A stretch of DNA of 64,000 bases from Trichodelitschia bisporula (taxonomy: Eukaryota > Ascomycota > Dothideomycetes > Phaeotrichales > Phaeotrichaceae), in assembly GCA_010356995.1 (NCBI GenBank), contig ML996703.1:496001-560000 (forward strand), written 5' to 3'. Made by a program: the position numbers and the translations under genes. This document shows positions 21,345 to 32,044 of the stretch, in pieces. The notes beneath the pieces were generated by a model that was given only the letters and a program-made list of their open reading frames with translations, had not been told where the DNA came from and did no database searches. Within the stretch, counting starts at the first letter, position 1. Each line of letters begins with the position of its first letter.

Positions 21345-22485
21345 GAGTCATCCATGACGAGACCGATTGGAAACTTCGCGAAAACCGTTCACCTCTAGCC
21401 ATCGCCGAGTTTGCTTTATGATTTTCAGTCCAGGTGCCCTTAGGTTATGTCCACGGTGTACATGCGATTTGTGTTTTTCCATGTCACGATAACGGTTTCG
21501 ATGAATCAAGGCGCTGTGTCCCGTTTCCTAAGCAACAAGCCTTTAGCTACAACTTCCTAATTCAAGCTCACCCTGTGGTCGTCTGACCTTTTCCGACCCA
21601 TGAAGTTGTTTGTGATTGGGCTCATATCGCTTCCCACGGGATGAGCTCGGCGATCGTTGAGCCAGAGAACCGTCGCCAGCTGCGCCACCCGCCCAGCGCG
21701 AAGCTTCGGATGCGCCCTTGATGTCGGTATCGGGTCCCGAAGCCATATCCACGAAGTTTCGGATGGAACTGGTGGCTGAGACACGATCTGCACCTCCGTC
21801 CGCCTTCTTGGGAAAAAGGTTTAATCTCCAGGAATTCAACAGATCAGCTGAATTATGTACCTTGGCACTGATCACCAACTTCTGACGGAACTAAGCTTCG
21901 CCGAAAACGATTACATATCACGAGGTTATCATCTATACTTTTACCTTTTTCAGTGCTATCCAGCTCATTACGTGTACGTAACCGGGCCCATCCTGGATGG
22001 CCAAGAATCAACGGTCCAGCAGCATGCGCCCGCCGTTGCACACCGTCCCACAAGCCTGGATGGTAGAAGCTATACCCGGCCACGATGCGCAGCGCGAGTA
22101 GCAGGACTTGGTCGAAACATTACTCCCGTCTTGCTTGTTATCGCAGCTCTTCGAAGAGGGTCTCGCTCCTGCCGATCACAGTTGGTGGAAGCAGATATGC
22201 ATAACGCGCAGCTGTAGCCAAATACAGCCTGTTTGGTCCGAATCGGACCCTCTAGAGCTGAGCATGACTTTCGGAGAATCAACCCTCTGAATGAGACTTC
22301 AATTGGGCAGTTCCTGATCCAGAAAGGTACTACCAGGCCTAACGTGCGCAGTCTATCCATCAATTGGTATCCAGAGTATACTGCGCTGCTCTCCAGTCCC
22401 AATACGATCACCATCCGCATCCGCATCCGCATGGTTATCGCGTTTCAACCCGCTCGCTATATCCAAGTGCCTCATCATCGTCATT
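21345..22485. other. Intergenic, upstream of the Dal5-type transporter
   Basis: 1.14 kb. A minus-strand frame at 21543-21878 is hydrophilic and lacks an ATG at its left end; I could not build a gene from it. Nothing else is supported. Confidence 0.35.
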
Positions 22486-24027
22486 ATGGTAAACTCTGTC
22501 GATCACGCCGGCGCTGTTTTGCCGCCTCTGAAGGGCACCATTGTCACAGGTCCTGATTTTGAAGTTCGCATGCCCGCGGATGTTTGGATTCCTGTCGAGC
22601 AGCTCATGAAGGAGAAGCGTCTCCGCCTTATCCTGGACTTGCGGCTGTGCTCAATTGCTGGACTTCTTTGCGCGTGGAACCTCATTGACAGTGGGATCAT
22701 TTCGAGCGCTGTCGTCACGAGCATGCTGGAGGACCTGGACCTCGATCATGGCAACCATTTGGCTCTTTCAATCATAGTCTTTACAATCACCGGCATCGCC
22801 TTTCATCTTCCAGGTACGGTTGCGACGCGTACTTTTGGCCCTCGGCGCTGGTTTTCGACTATCACGTTCTGGTTCGGAGTCATTACGCTTTCCTCTGCCT
22901 TCGTCAAGACCTGGCGCCAGATGATCGCTCTTCGCATTCTCCTTGGGATGTGCATGGCAGGCATTTATCCTGGAGTGACCTATCTCATCAGCACTTGGTA
23001 CACGCGTCGCGAGCAGCAGCTGCGGTTTGCTCTGCTCCAGGCTGGTGAGGTGTGCATTCTGGCAACGGGCGGCATTGTTAACTTCGGCCTGAATCATCAC
23101 GACGGCCACGGGGGGCTCAAGGGGTGGCAGTGGATGTTCATGATCCAGGGGATCATCACTTGCATCATTAGCGTTGTAACCTACTGGTGGATCGTCGACT
23201 TCCCCGAGGAAGCTAACAGGAATTTCAAGTTCTTCGATGAAGACGAGACTAGAATCATGATGGACCGCATCATACGCGACCGGGACGATCTACATCCTGA
23301 GGTCTTTACGTGAAGCGGGGTTCTGAAGAACTGGCGCGACCTGAAGATCTGGGGATTTTGCATTATGTTCTTTATCCAGAACGTGGTGTCAATGAGCATG
23401 TCATACTTTCTCACCTTGATCCTGAAGGATGGCATGGGCTTCAGTGCCAACAAGGCCATTCTGCTCAGCGCTGCGACCTACTACTGGTCAGCCATCCAGG
23501 CTCTAATTTCTTCCTTCGTCGGTGACAAGTACGGCATCCGCGGTCCGGTGATCGTTGTCAACGCACTCCTCTTGATAATAGAATTCTCCATGATGGGTTA
23601 CGTCGACCAGGTGGCCGTCCGGTACCTTGGCGCATATTTCGTCGTGGGAGCCTACGTCTCAAACTGGGCAGCGCTGAATGCATACCTGGCGAACAATATC
23701 GTCGGGTATGTCAGCTCTCTCGTACTTCATGCCGCTGCTAACTGGATAAGTCAGTGGAAGCGCGTTTTTGCGGCAGCTATGACGACTGCCTTCAATGGCG
23801 CTGGTGGCATCGCTGGGGCGTATATCGTGAAACAAAACGAGGCCCCGAAGTACAGTACTGCCGTCAAAAGGTCTTGGGCGTAAGCTATGAAGGAGATTAT
23901 CTGTATTAAAGGCTGACGCCGGCACAGGTCCCACATTTTGATGGTCACCTGTGTCTTTTTGTTTTCTCAATACTTCTTCAATGAGAATAGGAAACAGAAG
24001 CGCGAAGCGCGAAGGCAACGTGACTGA
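22486..24027 (+). pseudogene. Dal5/allantoate-permease-type MFS transporter with an in-frame TGA
   Basis: This is an anion:cation symporter-type MFS permease, a family that includes allantoate, nicotinate and pantothenate carriers. Exons 22486-23705, 23751-23879 and 23928-24027 sum to 1449 nt (483 codons). The N-terminal half has TM1-6, with RILLGMCMAGIYPGVTYLIS and STWYTRREQQLRFALLQAGE, a clear Dal5-group signature. Codon 276 (23311-23313) is TGA, just after the central loop. The frame continues with GVLKNWRDLKIWGFCIMFFI, NNIVGQWKRVFAAAMTTAFN and a normal C-terminus (SHILMVTCVFLFSQYFF). Homologs usually have an aromatic residue near this place, so TGG to TGA is the simplest change. Everything else looks intact, so it is a very young pseudogene, a sequencing error, or a readthrough case. 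TM1 (NLIDSGIISS) differs from the usual DRxN motif. Confidence 0.8.
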
Positions 24028-24760
24028 AAAGACGGTAAGCCATACTATCAATTTATAGTTCCAGGCTAAGCCAACGGTAGCCCGGCTTCCACTTTACGTA
24101 TTAGATCATGAAGCCATACGCCAATGGTTCCACTGAGATCAGGCGTTTCTAGTCGATATGAAGTTGGGAGACCTAAGTTCGTTGTGTTTTAGCTGGAGAT
24201 GCCTTGTACCTAAGAAATTGATGATAGAATGAGTGGCGTCTAGAAGAAATCAGGATGATAACATGGAGCTTCACGTAATGTTCACCACCAGATGTCAATT
24301 GCGCGAATTGTAAATACCTTTGGCTGCCTTCAGCCTGAGTTGATCTCCGCAAGAATATTAATCCGGTGTCATCATAGGTTGTGATTGGCTGCACCTTCTT
24401 ATACCTCACAAGTCCAGGTGCCAAGGTGTTCCCCGTTATTGACTTGGCCTGGCTTTGCTCGTCAAGCTGTCGCATTTGCGCCTTAACCGTTGTTACCGCT
24501 CACTCATCCCCTCCTCCGCAGAGCCTCCTACCACCCTGAACAGCCCCATCCTGCTGAGGCTTCCAGTTGTTTGTCTATCTTCTTGATCTTACCGCTGACC
24601 TCTGCCTACCCTGTTTACGGCTCCGCCCGTTCCCCCTCTTCGGTCCCTCTTGTCCCCGAGTCCGCCGCTTTCTCCTCCCCGCCTTAATCCAACACCACAG
24701 TTCCCGCTGAGTCGGCTTCTTCCCTCCATGGTGCTTGCGGCACTGCGCCGGTAATAGATC
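24028..24760. promoter_or_regulatory. Upstream region of SLA1
   Basis: 733 bases. The last 270 bases before the SLA1 ATG are C/T-rich (ctcactcatcccctcctcc and similar), typical of fungal leaders. No gene is supported. Confidence 0.4.
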
Positions 24761-27700
24761 ATGGGCTTCCTTGGTGTGTACAGGGCTATATTTGACTACG
24801 CCCCGCAAGATGACAACGAGCTGGCTATTCAAGAAGGGGATTTGCTGTTCGTCTTACACAAGGACGATAGCTGGTGGAAAGCGAAGAAGAAGGCACAGTC
24901 TGAGGATGAGGATGAGCCCGAGGGCCTGATTCCGAACAACTACGTTGAGGAGGTGAGTCGATCGGGCACCTGTGCAGTTCCGAGTTGGGTTATGCGACAT
25001 CGGCTGGGCTCCGCCAGGAACTGCATCTGGCAGTGAATGTACTGAATGGATGGTATAGGCGCAGCAAATAGGCCGTGCAAAGGCGCTCTTTGACTACACT
25101 CGGCAAACCGACGAAGAACTCTCATTCACCGAAGATGCGACCTTGCAGGTGTTTGACACCTCGGACCCGGTCTGGACGCTAGTCGGATTCAAGGGCGAGT
25201 ATGGATTCGTTCCGACGTCATATATTGAGATCGAAGAAAACGCACCGTCTGCCCCCAGCCGGTCACGCCCAACGCCTCCTGAACCTGTTCATGAGCCTGA
25301 ACCCGAAGATGACGAACAGCCGGGCCCGCCTACGCCAAGCTCATCCAACGGCCCGGCGCATGGCGCGGCTGTGGCAATTGCTGGTATCATCAAGCAGCAG
25401 GCCGGTGGCTCGAGTGGCATCGGTTCCCGGCGTATAACCTCTCCGCCGCCTGCTGTTGTTCTACCTTCGCGCACTCAGTTTACCCCTGAGGAATCGGAGG
25501 AGGAAGCACCCGCTCCTAGGTTGCCGCAGCGCCCGCCTTCGCAGACGTCGTCTCCGCAGGTCGCATCACCGCCTACCATGTCGCATCTATCTTCCCTACG
25601 CGAACCGTCAATGGGCGTTGTCTCTTCCCCGCCATATAACCGGCAGATGATGTCTCGTAACGCAGACGAGGAAGACGGCCTCCGGTCACCCGGTGGCTAT
25701 CACCTGTACAACATCCACGAGATGATGGAGGCCATAGGCAAGAGCAAGAAGATGCCAACTACTTTGGGAATAAACATTGCCAAGGGAATCATCATGATCT
25801 CCCCCGAACAGTCTAAGGACTCGCAAGAGTGGACTGCTGAGAAGCTGACTAACTACTCCATTGAGGGCAAGCACGTGTTCATGGAGCTGGTCCGACCTTC
25901 AAAAAGTATTCATTTCCATGCGGGCGCGAAGGACACTGCTCATGAGATTGTGTCCGCTTTGGGCGAGCTTGCAGGTGCTGCCCGGGCTGAAGGCCTGCGT
26001 GAGGTGATCGCGGCCGGTTCGGGCCATGGCCAAAAGAAAGGCAAAATGCTTTACGACTTTGTGGCAGATGGCGACGATGAAGTCAGCGTATCGGTCGACG
26101 ATGAGGTTATCATTCTGGACGACACTAAGAGCGACGAATGGTGCATGGTTCGACGTCTGAAGAACGGCAAGGAAGGTGTCGTCCCGCGCAGCTATGTTGA
26201 GATCACCGGCACTACCTCCATCCCCTCCCCAAGTACCAGCGGCCTTAACGCAGGTCGGTCGTTCGTCGAGCAGAACAGGATTGAGGAGGAGCGGTTGGCG
26301 AGTCAGGCAGTGCGTTCTACTAGGAACGAGTCTGTGGCAGAGGTAGGCCCTGGATTGAGGTTGCCCGCGCGCAATAGTAGTCTGATGTACGATGATAATA
26401 AGCGGCGCTCCACTTCGCGAGGTAGACGTGAAAGCAGCGAGCCGAAGACTCGTAAGTTCTAACTCATCCGCTGTTGCGTTGCATTACTGACAGCTTCAGT
26501 ACCCAATCCGAACAAGATCCGTACCTGGACCGATCGAACCGGTTCCTTCAGGGTTGAAGCCGAATTCACCGGACTTAAGGACGAGAAGATTCATCTGCAC
26601 AAGCTGAACGGCATCAAGATCGCAGTCCCGGTTACGAAGATGTCCATTCAGGATTTGGAGTTCGTGGAGAATGCTACTGGCGTGTCTTTGGACGAGCTGA
26701 AGCCGCTTTCTGACATCAAACGTAAGCGTTCTAAGGTCCAAAAGGAGCCCGCAGTCGGAGCCGTGATTGAAAAGAAGCCCGAATACGACTGGTTCGACTT
26801 CTTCCTCCAATGTGGCGTCAATCCCCAGATCTGCGAACGTTACGCAAACGCATTCCGCCGGGATCAGATGGGTCAGGAGGTCTTGCCGGATGTCAGCCCT
26901 GAACTGCTCCGGACCCTCGGCCTCAAAGAGGGGGACATTTTGCGCGTGATGAAGTTCCTGGATAACAAATACGGCCGACCTAAGCGCAGTGTGACTATCG
27001 GTGGCTCCTCCGTTATCGAAGACGGCGCTACAAGCCCGGGCGGGCTTTTTACAGGTCCCGCAGGTGCGCTGAAAGACAACACGCGGAAAGGCCGTCCCGC
27101 TCCTCCCGTTGAGACCAAGAATGAAGTGGATCCCGGAGTGTTCAAGCAGAAGGATCCCGAAGCTAAGAGTGATACTATGGCCACTCCCCTCGCTTCAGCG
27201 CCCCCGCCTGCGAAGTCGGTCGGGTTTGATGACAATGCCTGGACACCGCGGCAGCCGAGCTCACCGCCTCCAGCTTCCACCGCGGCCTCTGCCGCTCCAG
27301 CACCGGCACCAGCGCCTGCGCCAGCTCCTGCCCCCGCGCCGGTGCAGTCGATGAGCGAGAACCTCGCCGCGCTCGCTCTCCTCAACCCGCCCCTCGTACC
27401 AACTCCTGCCGCTCAGCCTACTGCTCCGCAGCAGGCTTCTCCGCAATTGCAGCCGGCCCAACTTACGCAAGCTCCCGGCGCTACTCCTTCGCTCTTTGAA
27501 CAGCTGGCGAAGGCGCCGCCCGCAGCACGGCCCCAGCAAGCTCAGCCTACCGGATACGGCCAGCCACAGCTCAACGTTCCCCGACAGCGTCCGACTGCTC
27601 CGCAGCAGCTCCACAGTCAAAACGCGGTTATCCCTCCTCCACCTCGCGCAGCTTCAGCACCGCAAAATGTTAACCAACAAAGCGCCTTCCAAGCTCCCCC

Positions 27701-28364
27701 TCTCCAGCCCCAACTCACCGGCTACCAACCCATGCTCCATCAGCCAATCTCCCCACCCGGTCAGAGCCTACAAGACCTCAACCAGCAGCGTTTTATGCCG
27801 CAGCAAACGGGCTACATGCCACCGCAACCCACCGGTTACGGTCAGATGCCAATGGGTCTCATGCCCCAGCCAATTGGTTACGGCCAGTTCCCGCTCCAGC
27901 CGCAGATGACCGGCTACGCGCCACAGTACCTAAACGGCCAGCCGACGGGCAGCCCCTTCTCCGATCCACCCCGCCCGCCCTTTCAGCCCCAGCCCTCGGG
28001 CCTGTCGCAGACCTACGGGCCGCTCCAACCCCAGCCGACCGGCATCAACGCCGTCTTGCCGCCGCCACTCGTGCCGCAGCAGACAGGTTTGGTTCCGCAG
28101 CAGACCGGTTTCGGTCAGCGTCCCGGATTTGGCATACCACCAATGCCGCCTATTCCCCAGGGCCCGACGGCACAGCCGCTGATGCCTCAGAAGACCGGGC
28201 CGCCACCGCCGGTCAAGTTTGGCGTTCAGCCTGGGGAGAAGAAGTTGGCGCCGCAACCGACTGGGCGGCGGGCGAACTTGGCACATGCTAGTAAGTGCTA
28301 TGGAGTGTCTTGAATGAATATGCTGCTGACTAGTGTAGCTCCGGCAAATCCATTTGGGTTTTAG
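24761..28364 (+). CDS. sla1: Actin cytoskeleton-regulatory protein SLA1
   Basis: This endocytic coat adaptor links cargo, clathrin and the actin machinery (Las17/WASP). Exons: 24761-24952, 25059-26451, 26500-28290 and 28339-28364. The sum is 3402 nt, or 1133 aa. SH3-1 is at about residues 5-65 (YRAIFDYAPQDDNELAIQEG), SH3-2 at 70-130 (AKALFDYTRQTDEELSF), and a third SH3 at 392-447 (KMLYDFVADGDDEVSVSVDD). A conserved domain lies between SH3-2 and SH3-3 (GYHLYNIHEMMEAIGKSKKM). SHD1 is at about 532-595 (RTWTDRTGSFRVEAEFTGLK), which in yeast binds NPFxD sorting signals. The SAM-like SHD2 is at about 618-685. The last 260 residues carry about a dozen QxTG-type repeats (PQPTGYGQ, PQQTGLV). These fit the substrate motif of Ark1/Prk1 kinases, which disassemble the coat. 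The C-terminus is TPANPFGF. Confidence 0.95.
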
Positions 28365-29296
28365 CTATGTTTTGTGTCCTTTCATGGCGCGTCTCAGGAC
28401 GCGGTAATGGTGGTGTTGCTTAACTGGCCGTTTGCTCCTCCTTTCACCTCCTTCCCAGATTCCCGCTATCCGGTTTCGCTTAGGAGCAGAACCTTGTTGT
28501 TGTGTTAGCGATTAAACTCTTCGGGCCTTCATTTGTGTTTTGTTTCTCCCCCTGGGGTGTCGTAGAGGGAAGCTGCATCGAAGCGCTTGGGTGTGGATTG
28601 GGATGGAAGGTGAGTGCGTTTGAGCTTGTAGTTGATAGCGTGGTGCAGGAGAATGGATGGCTTTGAGTATGGTACTTTAGCATCAACTTGAGTGCGAGGA
28701 ATGTATGTCAGTTTATTGATTGCAGTGAACGTAATGCTCATGTAGGTATGATCTCACAACTAACGAATATTTCAGTAGCTAAATCTTGCAGCACCCATCC
28801 CAACCCACCATCCTCAGCATCGTGACCCAGAAAACGTCAACAAGAAGTTCCATTCGATCCAAAAAAGCTAGCATTCATGAACATGCTGGATATACCACCT
28901 CTAACTCCGCACCAAATGCCACCACCATTGGGAATTCGGATAAAACGAACAGCGTACACACTGGCTAGTTCTAAGGTCTTTGTCCGGACAATCAAGCGCC
29001 AAATGCGGACATCTGGCCTTTGAAGCACACTTACTGCGCGTTGTGCTTTATGGAGAGGACTCAAAGTTGCCAAAGGATTGAACTCTATGGCTAGCAGTGG
29101 TCAACTTTCATACCACGCATGAAGCTCATCACCACCACAGCAGGGTATCTTTATCGTACAGCTTTTCCACCATGCTTCCGCAGCCATCTGCCCAATGTAC
29201 AGAACCAATGCCAATTGTGAAAAAGCAAGACTCATTTCCCATGGCTAAACATCTGCCAAATCGACATCCGCAAATAACCCGACAGTCAACATTTCG
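28365..29296. other. Intergenic, convergent 3' regions of SLA1 and RPB7
   Basis: 932 bases. Short frames only; no gene, RNA or repeat is recognised. Confidence 0.4.
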
Positions 29297-30005
29297 TCAC
29301 GAAGGCATAGTCCTAGAATGTTAGTACCGGCCTTTAAATGGGAGATCTGCACCATCCTTACCCGAGGTAGTCCTAGGTAATACGGTTAGCAAATTCCATG
29401 CCTCAAATTATAGAGCGCACTCACTTCTTTGATCGTCGCAATCGCATACATCGTGCCTAACTCGTTGCGAACCCCCTTGATCTTGATGCGAACTTGCGAT
29501 CCCTTTTCAATGACCTGCTCGCCATTATCCGACCACTGCGGCGGTGTTGCGTGGCCGTCGAACTTGATTTCCGAAGGAATCATCTACCTGGTTTAGTAAA
29601 GTGATCGAGGCGCAAATAGAACATACCGTCTTCGCAACGAAGGCTTGGAGCGGGCCAATCTCAACGAAGAAGCCAGCTTCAGAAACGGATGTGACTTCGC
29701 CGTCCATCTAGTGCACAGCGTCAGAAGCTATACTATGCAGGTTCCAGACTACGTACGACTTCTCCCTTGAATGGCTTCCAGACAACTGCCTTGTAGTGAA
29801 CATTGAACTCGGCGAAAGCCCGGCCGGGTATAACGCGTCCCTCAGAGAAGTCGTACTGGTCGAGGACACACACCACAAAGTAGTCGCCTACGTTTTTGCC
29901 TTCAACATCCTCTATTAGTTGCTCGCTTAGGAATCTTTGAATATTTGGTCCGAAAAAGGACGGGTGCAGGCTGATAAGCCGTTCTTCATCCTTGAGGAAG
30001 AACAT
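29297..30005 (-). CDS. rpb7: DNA-directed RNA polymerase II subunit RPB7
   Basis: This is the stalk subunit of RNA polymerase II, which pairs with Rpb4. Exons in coding order: 29757-30005, 29627-29707, 29425-29583, 29362-29372 and 29297-29312. The sum is 516 nt, or 171 aa, exactly the yeast Rpb7 length. The N-terminal RNP-like domain is MFFLKDEERLISLHPSFFGP, followed by AEFNVHYKAVVWKPFKGEV. The S1/OB domain reads DGEVTSVSEAGFFVEIGPLQ, then VRIKIKGVRNELGTMYAIAT and IKEDYLGTMPS. The last two exons are 11 and 16 nt and encode only DYLGTMPS. They are supported by the conserved KEDYLG ending and by perfect gctaac and tactaac branch sites in the flanking introns. Confidence 0.94.
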
Positions 30006-30545
30006 AGTGTTGCGATGATGGAATCCGAATCAGCGTCGAGATTGAGCGGCGCTGGCGTCGGCCGTGGATCAGCCGACGCAAGACTGAATCCTTGGTGTTT
30101 GCCGGCCTAGGTACAGAATCCACAGCTAAGCCAGAGCGTGAGGATGCCGGTAACACTTTTGCTGGGGAGAGATGGTCAGTACTGTCAGCTGTAGCTTGTT
30201 GGAGGTTGCAAGACAACGTAAACTGAATGAATGTTGTCAGGAATGGTCCTTGTGCAACAGCTCTCTTGGCATTTGATATGAGGCCCCTGCATTGGACTCA
30301 GAATGCCAAGATCCCAAATCCGTCCACCGAGGTTTTTCCGGTCAAATGTCATGTGAAATCCCTCGCGACTCGCACGGTTCGTCATCCGTGGGTATGCTGT
30401 GGTCTTGGGCTCTAAATTAAACTCTTGACACGCCCAGAGATTCCCCTCCTCGAGGTCACCGGTTGCACATCAAGCCTTTGGCTTACCATGTCCGCGTTGT
30501 CTTTGCGTTAAGGATCCCGAGAAGAAGTGGTTCTTGTTGTACAAC
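30006..30545. promoter_or_regulatory. Divergent upstream region of RPB7 and the Mpo1-like gene
   Basis: 540 bases between divergent start codons. Nothing specific is seen beyond presumed promoters and leaders. Confidence 0.35.
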
Positions 30546-31339
30546 ATGTCGCTGAATCTCGAAAAGCAGTTGCGCTTCGTACGTGTTCGGTCCCGTCGTT
30601 TCGCCAGACTACTTACCCACTGTTCAGTATGGAGCATATCATCATAATCCGGTTCGGCAACCCTCAACCCTTCAAGAGCCAGGGGAGATGGTGTGGAGCG
30701 GCAACACCATTTCGCCTTGCCCACTCTTTCTCGGCTCTTGTGTTGACTCCGGACGTGCATTAGGTAAACATCGGGATTCACATAACCTGCGTTCCCTTGA
30801 TCTTGATGACCGCATTCTTGCTGGTATGTCCTCCTTGTATGCATTTGACGCAAGCTTATCGCCCCAAGGCCTCAAATTCGCCTGCCATAGCTGTTCCTGA
30901 CGCGTTCCAAATCCCCAACTTGCCCCTCAACGCCGGGACCATCGCCGCCTCTCTATATTCGGTCCTCTACATACTGATGGAGCCCGTTGCCGGCGCTGCA
31001 CTCTTCCCTCTGATTATGGGAGGAACAGCTTATGCTAACCATTTGCTGCAAACATATGGAGCCACGGCCAACTACTGGGCTCTTGGGCTGAATTTTGTCG
31101 CCTGGATAGCTCAGTTCGTTGGTCATGGCAAGTTCGAAGGCCGGGCACCTGCGCTCTTGGACAACCTCATTCAAGCATTTTTCCTGGCTCCTTTCTTCGT
31201 CTGGTTCGAGGTGCTCTTCTCTCTCGGCTATCGCCCAGAGCTCAAGGCGAGGCTCGATAAGGCTGTTGAGCAGGAAATCAAGAAGTTTCGTGAGGCAAAG
31301 GAGACGAAACAGGAGAATGGATCTTCAAAGGCAGAGTGA
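30546..31339 (+). CDS. Mpo1-like DUF962 protein (2-hydroxy fatty acid dioxygenase family)
   Basis: This is a homolog of yeast Mpo1 (YGL010W), an ER Fe(II)-dependent dioxygenase that shortens 2-hydroxy fatty acids in phytosphingosine breakdown. Exons: 30546-30578, 30628-30651, 30764-30823 and 30869-31339. The sum is 588 nt, or 195 aa. The conserved start is MSLNLEKQLRFYGAYHHNPV, then NIGIHITCVPLILMTAFLL. Several hydrophobic segments follow, then WIAQFVGHGKFEGRAPALLD and APFFVWFEVLFSLGYRPELK. The conserved His residues in YHHNP, GIH and VGHG are the likely metal ligands. The 45-nt third intron (30824-30868) is frame-neutral; I treat it as an intron because the read-through residues (VCPPCMHLTQAYRPK) interrupt the family alignment. 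The 24-nt exon 2 is small but conserved. Confidence 0.9.
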
Positions 31340-32044
31340 GATTCTGGGGATGTCCCTGAGGTTGCAGATTACAGTCACAAGATGGAAGAGGTATGCGTAT
31401 TCATCTTTTCAATATTGACGGTTTCTATCCGATGTACATGGTTATGCTGTATACACCCCAAATGAGACGCGACTTTGGATTTCCAATTCTTTGAGGACAG
31501 AAGATGCTGTGGGTGGAGATCTGTCGGATGATGAAGAAGGGGGAAGTCGAGTGGGGGCGCTGTCAGCTCGTGTCGGGTATACCGTATAATTGAACCCCAC
31601 ATTGAAATTGGCGAGATTATCTAAACAGCGGAAAAATGCATGTTGCTCGTGGAGGCATCGGGACACTGAAATCGCCAGGGAGAGTACTTCAAAGGATTCA
31701 AGTGTCACAGCTAACTTGAAAGCTTTGTTTACTGCACCATCGTCACAGGGTCTGCGTCTCATGGCCGACGGGTCCCCAAGGCGCGAACGGAGCAAAGGTG
31801 TTTTTCAGGGCTCAACATCATTGGACCGGAAGATCCAGGCCTGTGTGACCCACTTTCCGAAATCACGTGGATGTGAGCGGCTTGGCGCAAGCTGGCTGCC
31901 CGAGGAGCAACTCTCGCTTTTCCTTCTCCAGACTCCGAGCGCTGTTTTTCATCACCACCCATCACCCATTCCACCATCATAACCTCTGCTCCAATACCAA
32001 TTGGTAGCGGAGTGCCTCAATAGAGCTTCTTGAGCACATACATC
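31340..32044. promoter_or_regulatory. Upstream region of ATP1
   Basis: 705 bases holding the 3' end of the Mpo1-like gene and the ATP1 promoter. No gene is supported. Confidence 0.35.

Noticed and set aside
21543-21878. Hydrophilic 111-codon minus-strand frame (MASGPDTDIKGASEAS region)
   Set aside because: No ATG at its beginning and no upstream exon I could join. It resembles a small stress protein vaguely, but not enough to call.
30824-30868. In-frame 15 codons in the Mpo1-like gene, readable as coding
   Set aside because: They interrupt the family alignment and have GT-AG ends with normal intron length, so I treat them as an intron.
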